A stretch of 30,736 nt of DNA from a virus. Below, piece after piece: positions 1 to 6,669 of this stretch. Position numbers and translations under genes: made by a program. The stretch spans positions 1 through 30,736 of IMG/VR virus record IMGVR_UViG_3300005581_000080; one strand, given 5' to 3'. Each line of letters starts with the position of its first letter. The stretch's first letter is position 1. The notes below the pieces were generated by a model, which was given only the letters and a program-made list of their open reading frames with translations, had not been told where the DNA came from and searched no databases.

Positions 1-1
1 G

Positions 2-1027
2 GCATTTGTAGTTGCTCACGAGGCATGCCACAAAATGTACAGACACCTGACGACATGGCGCAAGTTGCATGACGAGAACGCGCAGATGGCTAACTCGGCT
101 ATGGACTATGTGATTAACCTGATGCTCAAGGACTTAGACCGGAAAGAGGAGGTTATCTCTATGCCGCGCTATGCCAAGAACACAGGACACCCCAAGGCTA
201 AGAAGGGCGACTTCATGGGCTTGATTGACGAGCGCTTCCGTGGGATGAACACCAAGCAAGTGTTCGACATTCTCAAGGAGGAGCAGGAGGAGGGAGGCGG
301 AGAGGGCGGCGGCGATGGCTTTGATGACCACGATTGGGACGGCGCGAAGGACATGTCTGATGAGGACAAGGAAACGCTGGGGCGTGAGATTGACCAAGCG
401 ATTCGTCAAGGCTTGATTGCACACCAGAAGAATGTGGGCAAGGGCGGCGGTGGGTTAGACCGAGAGCTTGAGGACTTGCTAGCCCCGAAGATTAACTGGC
501 GTGAGGTGTTGCGCGAGTTCGTCAAGACTACATGTTCCAACAAAGACGCAAGCTCATGGCGGCGGGTTAACCGCCGGTTTCTATCTACGGGCGTGTACAT
601 GCCGAGCATGATTGGCGAGAAGGTCGGGCACTTGGTTGTGGCTATTGACACATCAGGAAGCATTGGCGGGCCCGAGCTTGCCGAGTTCCTGAGCGAAGTG
701 CAGGGTATCGCCGAGGAGGTCAGCCCCGAGGTGGTGGACTTAATCTATTGGGACGGCGAGGTTGCCGCGCATGAGAAGTACGAGGGTGCGGCGGTGTCTA
801 ACATTGTTAGTTCTACCAAGCCCAAGGGTGGTGGCGGTACAGACCCAAGCTGTGTATCGGAGTACCTGAAGAACGAGAACATCAAGCCCGAGGCAATCAT
901 TGTGCTGACCGATGGCTATGTACCGAACTGGGGTAGCGAGTGGACAGCGCCGACCATGTGGGTCATCAGCGGTGGCAACACCGATGCGGTATCAGACAAC
1001 GGCAAGACTATCTATCTGGAGGTGTGA
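2..1027 (+). CDS. Metallopeptidase-like/VWA domain protein (DUF2201-type), 5' partial
   Basis: The frame is open to the left edge, so the true start lies outside the window; the first ATG at 35 is not the start because a zinc-protease type HExxH motif (HEACH, nt 17-31) lies before it in frame. An acidic, Gly-rich linker follows (about nt 278-345). The C-terminal half is a VWA fold with an apparently complete MIDAS metal site: DTSGS at nt 647-661, the Thr of a GGTD stretch at nt 839-841, and the Asp of LTDGY at nt 911-913. This order matches the DUF2201 pair (putative metallopeptidase domain plus VWA-like domain). In phages and bacteria such proteins are often encoded beside a MoxR-type AAA+ ATPase, which would be to the left if present. 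Substrate and role are unknown. A binding or remodelling role is inference. Domain assignment is fairly sure, function is not. Confidence 0.85.
   Translation, partial: AFVVAHEACHKMYRHLTTWRKLHDENAQMANSAMDYVINLMLKDLDRKEEVISMPRYAKNTGHPKAKKGDFMGLIDERFRGMNTKQVFDILKEEQEEGGGEGGGDGFDDHDWDGAKDMSDEDKETLGREIDQAIRQGLIAHQKNVGKGGGGLDRELEDLLAPKINWREVLREFVKTTCSNKDASSWRRVNRRFLSTGVYMPSMIGEKVGHLVVAIDTSGSIGGPELAEFLSEVQGIAEEVSPEVVDLIYWDGEVAAHEKYEGAAVSNIVSSTKPKGGGGTDPSCVSEYLKNENIKPEAIIVLTDGYVPNWGSEWTAPTMWVISGGNTDAVSDNGKTIYLEV
798..810. repeat. Recurring 13-bp palindrome, copy 1
   Basis: CTAACATTGTTAG, the reverse-complement form of the other copies (the middle base differs because the site has an odd centre). It lies within the metallopeptidase-VWA gene and is read there as S-N-I-V-S, in a different codon phase from the copies at 2594 and 9570. 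Confidence 0.75.
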
Positions 1028-1029
1028 GC

Positions 1030-1251
1030 ATGATGGTTGTTACCTTGGGATATTCCCACTATGTGATGCAGACTGCGGACGCGGTGCGGTTACTGGAGAT
1101 TCTTGAGAATGCCGAGCGGTATGTGCTCAAGTATCGGGCGAGTGACGCGAGCACTCACCATGTGTGGCCGAACGATACGACTTTCGAGGCGAAGATGATT
1201 GGCACTGATTTGTACCGCATGGCTAAGCTGGCGGGTAAACCGGAGGATTGA
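1030..1251 (+). CDS. Small hypothetical phage protein (73 aa)
   Basis: Unrecognised. The start is ATG 1030 (or 1033), chosen because GGAGGT at 1018-1023 sits 6-9 nt upstream; a longer in-frame version from 940 would overlap the VWA gene deeply and has no ribosome site. The product is soluble, with a helical middle (VRLLEILENAERYVLKY) and no membrane segment. It lies 2 nt after the VWA gene and 1 nt before the next gene, so it belongs to the same operon. No function can be assigned. Confidence 0.7.
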   Translation: MMVVTLGYSHYVMQTADAVRLLEILENAERYVLKYRASDASTHHVWPNDTTFEAKMIGTDLYRMAKLAGKPED

Positions 1252-1252
1252 T

Positions 1253-1498
1253 ATGGGTAGCTTACAAGAAGAAGTGTTCAAGGACATTAGCGACCACTAC
1301 ACAAAAAATCTTGCGGCTTCTATCCGTGTGCAGGGCACGAGCATTTACCAAATGATTATGGACGGCAAAGACAAGCCCGACTACTACGCCAGACGCAAGC
1401 ATGGGAAGTGGGCTATCTACGACAAGGACGGCATGCGGATAGCGGGACGATTGAATGAGCGAGAGATGAAGAACTTTATGAAACTTTTAAAGGAGTGA
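1253..1498 (+). CDS. Small hypothetical phage protein (81 aa)
   Basis: Unrecognised. ATG 1253 is preferred over the upstream in-frame ATG at 1199 because GGAGG at 1242-1246 is correctly placed and the shorter form does not overlap the previous gene. The N-terminal half is helical; the second half (KHGKWAIYDKDGMRIAGRL) looks like a short beta-hairpin unit followed by a basic C-terminal helix. Charged, soluble, no cysteines. Its place between the VWA protein and the DUF3150-like gene suggests a shared transcript, nothing more. Confidence 0.68.
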   Translation: MGSLQEEVFKDISDHYTKNLAASIRVQGTSIYQMIMDGKDKPDYYARRKHGKWAIYDKDGMRIAGRLNEREMKNFMKLLKE

Positions 1499-1502
1499 AG
1501 AG

Positions 1503-1847
1503 ATGAGCACAGATAACTGGATGGATGACAAAGACGGAGTCCCACACAAGAACGGCTTTGTGCGGTTCTACTTTATAGGCTATGAAGAAAGTGTGTTTGG
1601 CTACCTTGGTTGGCACGACATGACTGACTGGGATGAGGGTTGGAAGAAAGTTTGGGCAGCGGCAGAGGCGCATCCTCTTTCTGGCGATGGAGCGTTCCAA
1701 GTGTTGCGCCACGACCAACTGCAAGACCTACAAAGGAATGTGCAGTATGCGTTTGAAGAAGCCCTTGAGGATAAAGATGAGACCACATGGATGTGGTGGC
1801 ATAGAAAAGAAACAGCAGAAGCTAAAGCTAAAGGAGAAATGAAATGA
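1503..1847 (+). CDS. Hypothetical acidic Trp-rich phage protein (114 aa)
   Basis: Unrecognised. The start is supported by AAAGGAG about 8 nt upstream of ATG 1503. The product is acidic and unusually rich in Trp and aromatic residues (FVRFYFIGYEE, GYLGWHDMTDW, TTWMWWHRK), with a Lys/Ala-rich C-terminus. The stop overlaps the next start by 4 nt (ATGA), so translation of the DUF3150-like gene is probably coupled to it. No domain is recognised. Confidence 0.68.
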   Translation: MSTDNWMDDKDGVPHKNGFVRFYFIGYEESVFGYLGWHDMTDWDEGWKKVWAAAEAHPLSGDGAFQVLRHDQLQDLQRNVQYAFEEALEDKDETTWMWWHRKETAEAKAKGEMK

Positions 1848-2698
1848 GCATTGCATCAAGCGCAGTTCTAGTAGAACTAAACATCAGCGTGTGGCCAGCC
1901 AACAAGGTTGACCGAGAGATGACCGAGACAGTGAACACCAACGCATCAGCGGTGCGGGATGCGTCACAGACGCGGAAGAATCTGTTTGCGGGTACTAGCC
2001 TACGCAAAGACATTGAGAAGCTGGCGGCACGGATACGCCTCTATCACAACCAGAACACATTGCCGTGGGCTGACAAGGGACAGCGACTGTTGCCGACTAA
2101 GTTGTTCATGGAGTACAAGCAGACGATGAACAACTACGAGGTGCAGTTCTCCCAACTGTGCAGTAACTTTTTCGTGGAGTACCCGCGCCTAGTAGCCGAG
2201 GCACAACAGCACTTGGGCACGATGTACCGAGCCGAGGACTACCCCGAGTTGGAAGATGTGCGGATGAAGTTTGGGTTCCGCAAGGCGTTCGACCCGATAC
2301 CTGAGTCTGGTGACTTCCGCTTGGATGTATCAGCGCAGGACTTAGAAGAAGTGAAGGCAGGCTACGAAGCGAAGTTCGACGAGCGGTTGGCCGAGGCTAT
2401 GCGTACGCCGTGGGAGCGACTGCACACTGTGCTGACTTCCATGTCTGAGAAGCTGAAAGACGAGGATGGTGTGGACTCGAAGAAGCGTTACCACGATTCA
2501 CTGGTAACCAATGCACAGGACTTGGTTGGCTTGCTGGACAAGATGAACATTACGAACGACCCCAAGCTGGAGGAAGCACGTAAGCAGCTAGAGCTAACAA
2601 TGTTAGGAGCTGACATTGAAACAATCAAAGAGAGTTTTCATGCGCGTGAGTCTATGAAGAACAAGGTAGATGCAATCTTGCAGAAGTTTGAGTGGTAA
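1844..2698 (+). CDS. DUF3150-like phage protein (284 aa)
   Basis: The product is mainly alpha-helical, with long charged helices throughout and no catalytic motif that I can see. The opening (SAVLVELNISVWPANKVDRE), the following TRKNLFAG segment and a later WERLHTVLTSMSEKLKD segment resemble the DUF3150 family as I recall it. DUF3150 proteins are found in phages and plasmids near VWA/metallopeptidase proteins and AAA+ ATPases, which fits the gene at the left edge. The start is at an ATGA overlap with AAAGGAG upstream. A copy of the recurring palindrome lies inside at 2594-2606. Family call is from memory of motifs; function unknown. Confidence 0.72.
   Translation: MSIASSAVLVELNISVWPANKVDREMTETVNTNASAVRDASQTRKNLFAGTSLRKDIEKLAARIRLYHNQNTLPWADKGQRLLPTKLFMEYKQTMNNYEVQFSQLCSNFFVEYPRLVAEAQQHLGTMYRAEDYPELEDVRMKFGFRKAFDPIPESGDFRLDVSAQDLEEVKAGYEAKFDERLAEAMRTPWERLHTVLTSMSEKLKDEDGVDSKKRYHDSLVTNAQDLVGLLDKMNITNDPKLEEARKQLELTMLGADIETIKESFHARESMKNKVDAILQKFEW
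2594..2606. repeat. Recurring 13-bp palindrome, copy 2
   Basis: CTAACAATGTTAG inside the DUF3150-like gene, read as L-T-M-L-G. A near copy (CTAACAAAGTTAG, one mismatch) follows at 3240-3252 in the next gene. Confidence 0.75.
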
Positions 2699-2708
2699 GG
2701 AGAAGATG

Positions 2709-3533
2709 ATGAGCTATGAATTATTGAAGTTGCCCAACGTGCGTATGGGTAAAGACTCTGGGACTATATCTGAAGACAGGATGATGGCAGACGCTAAGAG
2801 ATTGGCGTGGGAGGTAGCGACCAAGAACCCACTGTGGACTATTGAAGTGACGAGCCCACGCACTTTCCTTGTGCTATGTGATAGGGAGCAGCTAGGCATC
2901 ATCGGTTCCGAATGGCATGGCAGTAGTCAAAAGTTGTTTGTGCGTAACGACCGCATTGGTATGAACAGCACCCGCAAGAGCGCTTACCACACCGACAAGG
3001 TAGACAAAGCGTTGCTCAAAGTGAAGAAGAACTTTGGCCCAATGGTGCTAGCCGAGCGTATGGGCAAGGCGGTGCAGAAAGCAAAAGAGTGTATGAATGA
3101 GCAGGGGTACAAAAAGCAACTGGAGCTAAGGAATCATAGCGACCCTATCAACAAAAGCATGGTGAATTACGGTAGGCAACACATAAGTCAGTACACGCAG
3201 TGGTTGAAGGACACGCATGATGCAGAAACGCTTGAGCATCTAACAAAGTTAGGAGAAGCCCAGCTTGACATGAGGACTATCAAAGAGGTAACGCAGTGCA
3301 TGGACGATGAAAAATTTGCACTGGTGGTGTTGGAAAGCGGGAAATATATTGTTAAGATACGCGACAATGTACAACTGTACGGTGACACCGACTTGCCTTA
3401 TGCTCTACGCGCCAAGGTGGGCATGCTCAAGTTGGTAGAGGACGAGGCGATGGTAACTGGCATAGGTTGCCGAGTGTCTAGTGAAATTTTTGTGGTGATG
3501 TTGGACGAGGAGAAGGGCAATGCACTTCCCTAG
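2709..3533 (+). CDS. Hypothetical phage protein (about 275 aa)
   Basis: Not recognised. Two tandem ATGs are possible (2706, 2709); 2709 is preferred because GGAG at 2699-2702 is then 6 nt away. Three parts can be seen: an N-terminal alpha/beta region (residues about 1-95, with ISEDRMMADAKRLAWEVATK), a basic helical middle (about 95-190) and a beta-rich C-terminal part with VVLESGKYIVKIRDN. No membrane segment or cysteine cluster. It follows the DUF3150-like gene by 10 nt and overlaps the next gene by 14 nt. A near copy of the recurring palindrome lies at 3240-3252. Confidence 0.75.
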   Translation: MSYELLKLPNVRMGKDSGTISEDRMMADAKRLAWEVATKNPLWTIEVTSPRTFLVLCDREQLGIIGSEWHGSSQKLFVRNDRIGMNSTRKSAYHTDKVDKALLKVKKNFGPMVLAERMGKAVQKAKECMNEQGYKKQLELRNHSDPINKSMVNYGRQHISQYTQWLKDTHDAETLEHLTKLGEAQLDMRTIKEVTQCMDDEKFALVVLESGKYIVKIRDNVQLYGDTDLPYALRAKVGMLKLVEDEAMVTGIGCRVSSEIFVVMLDEEKGNALP

Positions 3534-3747
3534 AGCGCTACGCAAGCAGCTAATTGAGTACGAGAAGGCTGGCTTCACAATAACTGAGATTGAACCACGT
3601 AGCGGTTCGCATTTCTTGATTGTGTTCGCCGAGTTCCCGCAGCCTCAAATCGTAAGCAAGAACTCAAGTTCCGAACCACGAGCTATCAAGAACAACATTT
3701 CTATATACCGCCGAATGGCGGCTGAGCATAGGGGGAAACAGCAATGA
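3520..3747 (+). CDS. HicA-like small basic protein (75 aa)
   Basis: The protein has the outline of the HicA (dsRBD-like) fold: an N-terminal helix, then GF at about residues 18-19, then a GSH triplet at about 29-31 where HicA toxins carry their catalytic His, then a strand and a C-terminal helix rich in Arg and Asn. HicA proteins are short mRNA-cleaving toxins, but many phage proteins share only the fold. The start at 3520 has GGAG upstream and overlaps the previous gene by 14 nt; the stop overlaps the next start by 4 nt. The next gene is ribbon-helix-helix-like, so the pair has toxin-antitoxin shape. Similarity is by eye and weak. Confidence 0.6.
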   Translation: MHFPRALRKQLIEYEKAGFTITEIEPRSGSHFLIVFAEFPQPQIVSKNSSSEPRAIKNNISIYRRMAAEHRGKQQ

Positions 3748-3956
3748 CAACAGGAATTGAATATCTTAAAGTAGAGAAAAAAAGACGAGGTCGCGGCCCT
3801 AGTAAGAAGCCGACTCTTGTCAATACGAGCTTGCGTTTGCCGCGAGAGGTGGTCGAGTACTTCGATACCTTTCCCAACAAGCAAGTCAAAATCCGAGAAG
3901 TTCTTACTGAGTACCTAAACAGCCAACAGCAAGGAGCTAACAATGGCAAAATCTAA
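3744..3956 (+). CDS. Ribbon-helix-helix-like small DNA-binding protein (70 aa)
   Basis: A Lys/Arg-rich N-terminus (KKRRGRGPSKKP) is followed by VNTSLRLPREVVEYFDTF and KIREVLTEYLNS, which reads as the strand-helix-helix of the ribbon-helix-helix fold (CopG/BrnA-type). These proteins bind DNA as dimers and act as antitoxins or repressors. The start overlaps the HicA-like gene by 4 nt (ATGA), with a purine-rich GGGGGAAA upstream; the stop overlaps the DUF3310 gene by 14 nt. An autoregulatory or antitoxin role is inference. Confidence 0.62.
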   Translation: MTTGIEYLKVEKKRRGRGPSKKPTLVNTSLRLPREVVEYFDTFPNKQVKIREVLTEYLNSQQQGANNGKI

Positions 3957-4461
3957 GAAGCAAAATGTATCAGCCCGTGTACGCGCATACCAAGCAAAGC
4001 ACCCCACTGCGAGTGCCAAGCAAGTAGCAGAAGCGTGTGGGACAAGCGCTGCGTACGTATACGTTGTACGAACTAATAACCCGAAGTGGAAAACCGTTTC
4101 CGTGGGCACAAGCAATCAGTCGATAGTCAAGCACCTTGGCGCGACTATGGTGAAAGACGAGGTGACTGAGCTAACAGACGAGCAGACGGCGCGTATGGTC
4201 TACAACCTGACCAAGCCACGTATCCGTATGCAAGCGGCTGAGCCACAAGCCGACAACGTCAATCAACCTGCCCATTACAAAGTAGGTGGAATCGAGACCA
4301 TCGACTTCATAGAAGCCAAGCAGTTGAATTATCACCTTGGTAACGTAGTGAAGTACATCGCACGAGCCGACAACAAAGGCAACCGCAAGGAAGACCTGCT
4401 CAAAGCGCAGTGGTATCTGGGCCGCGAGATTGAGAAGTTCACTAACAAGGGTGCGGCATGA
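3943..4461 (+). CDS. DUF3310 family protein with N-terminal HTH-like segment (172 aa)
   Basis: Residues about 108-167 carry the DUF3310 signature: QPAHY near the start, GIETIDF, then LGNVVKYIARA and LLKAQWYLGREIE. This family is widespread in phages; it is sometimes annotated as a nucleotide-kinase-like (SaV) protein without firm biochemistry. The N-terminal part (about 20-48, with PTASAKQVAEACGTSAAYVY) reads like a small helix-turn-helix, so the protein may be a fusion of a DNA-binding segment and DUF3310. The start is set by AAGGAG about 8 nt upstream of ATG 3943. It overlaps its neighbours on both sides. Confidence 0.82.
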   Translation: MAKSKKQNVSARVRAYQAKHPTASAKQVAEACGTSAAYVYVVRTNNPKWKTVSVGTSNQSIVKHLGATMVKDEVTELTDEQTARMVYNLTKPRIRMQAAEPQADNVNQPAHYKVGGIETIDFIEAKQLNYHLGNVVKYIARADNKGNRKEDLLKAQWYLGREIEKFTNKGAA

Positions 4462-4691
4462 AGCACCCGTACCACACACTGCTTCCAACGTACATGCAGA
4501 AGTTCCTGATGGACGCCGTCAAAGGCGGCATTCCGGAGATTGACAAGGTTGCTTCTGAGATGCGCGAGGTCTCGCCTCAAAGGTTTCACGACAGCAAGTC
4601 CGTTGAGTTGCGGGTGTTCTACAACGAGCCGCGCCAGAGCGTACCCAGTGCGGGGTTCATAGTGCCTTACCCTACTAGGACACGCGCTTAA
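4458..4691 (+). CDS. Small hypothetical phage protein (77 aa)
   Basis: Unrecognised. The start overlaps the DUF3310 stop by 4 nt (ATGA). The product has a helical N-terminus (LLPTYMQKFLMDAVKGG) and a C-terminal strand-rich tail ending in PYPTRTRA. No membrane helix. It is the last gene of the first operon segment; a promoter follows about 90 nt downstream of its stop. Confidence 0.6.
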   Translation: MKHPYHTLLPTYMQKFLMDAVKGGIPEIDKVASEMREVSPQRFHDSKSVELRVFYNEPRQSVPSAGFIVPYPTRTRA

Positions 4692-4781
4692 AAGTTTCGG
4701 GGGGAAAGCGGATGCTGAACTTGTGCGGGCTGAAATGCCGAAGACAGACGCAGCGAGTACCCCCACCTCTACTTTTACCTA

Positions 4782-4809
4782 TTGACAAAGTACAATGTTG
4801 TGCTACAGT
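4782..4809 (+). promoter_or_regulatory. Sigma70-type promoter for the accessory gene array
   Basis: A consensus -35 (TTGACA, 4782-4787) and a good -10 (TACAGT, 4804-4809) are separated by 16 nt. It lies in the only sizeable gap of the left half (4692-4831) and about 22 nt upstream of the next ATG. The whole element resembles the promoter at 14037-14064, sharing TATTGACAA before the spacer and GTG just before the -10. It should be read by the host RNA polymerase. The spacer contains ACAATGT, the core of the recurring palindrome. Confidence 0.75.
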
Positions 4810-4831
4810 GAATTTAACGAAGGAAAAAACG

Positions 4832-5038
4832 ATGTGGAAATACATGTGGACAGAGCTAAGGCTCATGCTCAAAACGGTGACGCCTGTACAGGCCGTCACA
4901 CACGAACTACTTCACGCAGAGCACGAGCTTCTGCAAGCTGAGAGTGGTGTCGAATACGCACAAGCCCTAGTGACGTACAACAAGCAACGAGTCAAGCGCT
5001 TGAAGGCGTACTTGGGCAAAACTGAGGAGCCGACATGA
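4832..5038 (+). CDS. Small helical hypothetical protein (68 aa)
   Basis: ATG 4832 is chosen over an upstream in-frame ATG at 4712 because the promoter (4782-4809) lies inside the longer version and AAGGA sits about 8 nt upstream of 4832. The product is almost all helix, with a heptad-like stretch (HELLHAEHELLQAESGVEYA) suggesting a coiled coil, and a basic C-terminal part. It is the first gene after the promoter and overlaps the next start by 4 nt. No function can be assigned. Confidence 0.68.
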   Translation: MWKYMWTELRLMLKTVTPVQAVTHELLHAEHELLQAESGVEYAQALVTYNKQRVKRLKAYLGKTEEPT

Positions 5039-5256
5039 CTAAAAACACAGGTGGGCCAGCGTTTCCGTGCCACCCCGGCATTGAAAACCCAATCTATGAC
5101 GGCATGACCCTGCGCGATTACTTCGCGGCCAAGGCGATGCAAGGAATATTGGCATCCAACACCGAACATGAGCACGAAGACGCGCATATTTTTGATGCTA
5201 TTGCTGAGGCTTCCTACAAACAAGCAGACGCCATGCTGGAAGCGAGGCGAGCATGA
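5035..5256 (+). CDS. Conserved phage protein of the GMTLRDYFAAKAM type (73 aa)
   Basis: The sequence GGPAFP near the N-terminus and GMTLRDYFAAKAMQG at about residues 23-37 form a pattern that I know from many small phage and prophage proteins of unknown function. The C-terminal half is a single helical region (IAEASYKQADAMLEARR). The gene has ATGA overlaps at both ends. It is probably cytoplasmic. Conservation is clear from memory; the role is not known. Confidence 0.75.
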   Translation: MTKNTGGPAFPCHPGIENPIYDGMTLRDYFAAKAMQGILASNTEHEHEDAHIFDAIAEASYKQADAMLEARRA

Positions 5257-5432
5257 ACGAAGAAGTTCGCAAAGTCAAACCGTATCCGGCAGTGCCCGAT
5301 GACATCGAGCCAGTGCCTCAGTCTTGGCAGGTGATCGGCAGCGTCTTGGTCGGCGCTGCGCTGGTGGTGCTGATGGTGATCTGCTTTGCGGTGTTTTTTA
5401 CGGGGCTTTGGATATGGAGTTTGCTGATATGA
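5253..5432 (+). CDS. Small single-membrane-segment protein (59 aa)
   Basis: A short gene bounded by 4-nt overlaps with both neighbours, which is the rule in this operon and strongly supports it. The N-terminus is hydrophilic and Pro-rich (KPYPAVPDDIEPVPQSW), followed by an uninterrupted hydrophobic stretch from about residue 26 to the C-terminus containing VLVGAALVVLMVICFAVFF and ending in WIWSLLI. This is a membrane anchor, long enough for one helix plus an extra amphipathic part. With so little hydrophilic mass it could be a holin-like, superinfection-exclusion or inner-membrane accessory protein; none of these can be shown. A typical holin would have a charged C-terminal tail, which is absent here. 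Confidence 0.7.
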   Translation: MNEEVRKVKPYPAVPDDIEPVPQSWQVIGSVLVGAALVVLMVICFAVFFTGLWIWSLLI

Positions 5433-5587
5433 CCGACCAAAAGAAACTTATAGACGGCTTGGTGGAAGACCTACTCGGAGCGATTCACGAATACGATGAC
5501 TCACTGTACATGGCGACTGTGATTGGCTGCTTGGAGTTTGTTAAACAGCAGCTTATTGACGAAGCAAATGAGGACGAGCATGACTAA
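5429..5587 (+). CDS. Small acidic hypothetical protein (52 aa)
   Basis: The start at ATG 5429 overlaps the membrane-protein stop by 4 nt; a longer form from 5324 would run through that gene. The product is acidic and helical (LIDGLVEDLLGAIHEYDDSL then CLEFVKQQLIDEANEDEHD). Its stop overlaps the next start by 8 nt. No family is recognised. Confidence 0.6.
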   Translation: MTDQKKLIDGLVEDLLGAIHEYDDSLYMATVIGCLEFVKQQLIDEANEDEHD

Positions 5588-6092
5588 AGACGAAGCACTA
5601 CAGATGTGTCTTGAGGCGTTGGAGGGGGTTTTAGATAATTCTCCAAAAGTGCTGGATGCGTCTATTTCGGGCGGCTTGTATGAGGTGGTTCAATGCCGAG
5701 ATGCCATCACCGCCATCAAAGAAGCCTTGGACGAGTGTGATGAAGATGAACTCATCATTCGATACCACGAAATGACAATCAAAAGGCTGGAAAAACGCAT
5801 TGAAGAATTGACGGTACAGCCAACATCGGGAGACTATGCGTTGGGCTATGCAGAAGGGTTCAATGATGCCTGTAAGCCAAAGCCAGCAAAAGAGGCTGTG
5901 GCGTGGGAGCAGTTTCATGAGCACATGGCTGGCTCGTTTTATACACATCCACCACAGCGCACATGGGTAGGGCTGACAGATGAGGAGATTGCAGATTGCG
6001 CTGAAAAAATGGAAGCATCAGACCCGACCGATAGTTTTTGGCGTGAATTTTTTAGAGGCATTGAAGCCAAACTCAAGGAGAAGAACACATGA
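5580..6092 (+). CDS. Modular phage accessory protein (170 aa), partial paralogue of two later genes
   Basis: ATG 5580 is chosen because it aligns with the start of the paralogous gene at 6089: both open MTK(D/E)EALQMCLE. Residues about 1-55 form an ALQMCLEALE...AITAIKEAL helical module common in phage accessory proteins. A coiled-coil stretch follows (about 60-78), then GYAEGFNDAC, an AVAWEQF segment and a WVGLTDEEIADC module (about 129-140) that recurs in the gene at 6666. The C-terminus KLKEKNT is also shared with that gene. It looks like a mosaic of small exchangeable modules. No enzymatic motif; function unknown. Confidence 0.72.
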   Translation: MTKDEALQMCLEALEGVLDNSPKVLDASISGGLYEVVQCRDAITAIKEALDECDEDELIIRYHEMTIKRLEKRIEELTVQPTSGDYALGYAEGFNDACKPKPAKEAVAWEQFHEHMAGSFYTHPPQRTWVGLTDEEIADCAEKMEASDPTDSFWREFFRGIEAKLKEKNT

Positions 6093-6094
6093 CC
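6072..6094 (+). repeat. Gene-junction cassette repeat (ribosome site plus start codon)
   Basis: AAGGAGAAGAACACATG with flanks; a 23-nt identical copy is at 6897-6919 and a 19-nt copy at 6289-6307. A variant with GGAGAAGAACACTTG is at 7207-7221 and a shortened one (GGAGAAGACATG) just before 6669. Each encodes the EKNT tail of one gene and provides the ribosome site and start of the next. Confidence 0.8.
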
Positions 6095-6307
6095 AAAGAA
6101 GAAGCACTACAGATGTGCCTTGAGTACATTGAAACAAATGCACATGAGCGTAGGTGTGTTCGATGGGCGATTAAAGATGCTTTGGCACAGCCAGACACTG
6201 TTCAGGTGTCACCACTTGAGTTTGTGACACGGGTTACGGGCAAAGAAGAAATTATTGGCGAGCCTGTTTTTTGGGCGCAGTGGCCTAACAAGGAGAAGAA
6301 CACATGA
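6089..6307 (+). CDS. Small accessory protein (72 aa), paralogue of the 5580 gene N-terminus
   Basis: The first 12 residues match the 5580 gene except one (D to E), and the first 36 nt differ at only three positions, so a recent partial duplication is likely. The following WAIKDALAQP segment corresponds to the AITAIKEAL part of the longer paralogue. The protein then diverges and ends with the shared KEKNT. The start carries the junction cassette AAGGAGAAGAACACATG, which provides both the ribosome site and the start codon. Function unknown. Confidence 0.68.
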   Translation: MTKEEALQMCLEYIETNAHERRCVRWAIKDALAQPDTVQVSPLEFVTRVTGKEEIIGEPVFWAQWPNKEKNT

Positions 6308-6669
6308 TACGAGCACCAAACGGCAAGCCGATACTTAACGAACCGGACGCTGAAGGGTTGTACACCTGCCAGTACACGGGGCTGAGAGTGTCACGGGAAG
6401 AGGCCATCTTCTTGGGGGCATGCGTACCACAGGTCAACGGTACATACGTGTGCCACCCGACTGCACTGCCATTCTTTAAAAAGTCCAAGCGCAATTTTGA
6501 CGAGAGCGAGGCTAACTGCAATACCTGCAAGCATCTTGTTCGTGTAAAGCATGAGCCAAGAAAAGATGGCATGTTACGGGGCGAGTGCCAAACTATGCCC
6601 AACTTACTGTTCCACCCCGATGACTTTATGGGGATGAGTTGCTACGAACAAAGACCGGAGAAGACATGA
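6304..6669 (+). CDS. Cys-rich, zinc-finger-like hypothetical protein (121 aa)
   Basis: The product has several Cys residues: one at YTC and two in the ACVPQVNGTYVC stretch in the first half, then CNTCKHL, ECQ and MSCYE in the second half (about 78-115). The CxxC pair followed by two later Cys suggests a structural zinc site. The first half contains YTGLRVSREEAIFLG. The start uses the junction cassette; the stop overlaps the next start by 4 nt. I do not recognise a named family; a nucleic-acid or protein-binding role would be a guess. Confidence 0.68.
   Translation: MIRAPNGKPILNEPDAEGLYTCQYTGLRVSREEAIFLGACVPQVNGTYVCHPTALPFFKKSKRNFDESEANCNTCKHLVRVKHEPRKDGMLRGECQTMPNLLFHPDDFMGMSCYEQRPEKT

Noticed and set aside
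35-37. ATG 35 as the start of the metallopeptidase-VWA gene
   Set aside because: The frame is open to the left edge and the HEACH motif lies upstream of this ATG, so the gene starts outside the window.
940-1029. Extended start for the 1030 gene
   Set aside because: The added 30 residues would come from a different frame of the VWA gene and there is no ribosome site, whereas GGAGGT sits ahead of 1030.
4540-4545. TTGACA inside the 4458 gene as a possible promoter
   Set aside because: No -10-like sequence 16-18 nt downstream; it is coding sequence.
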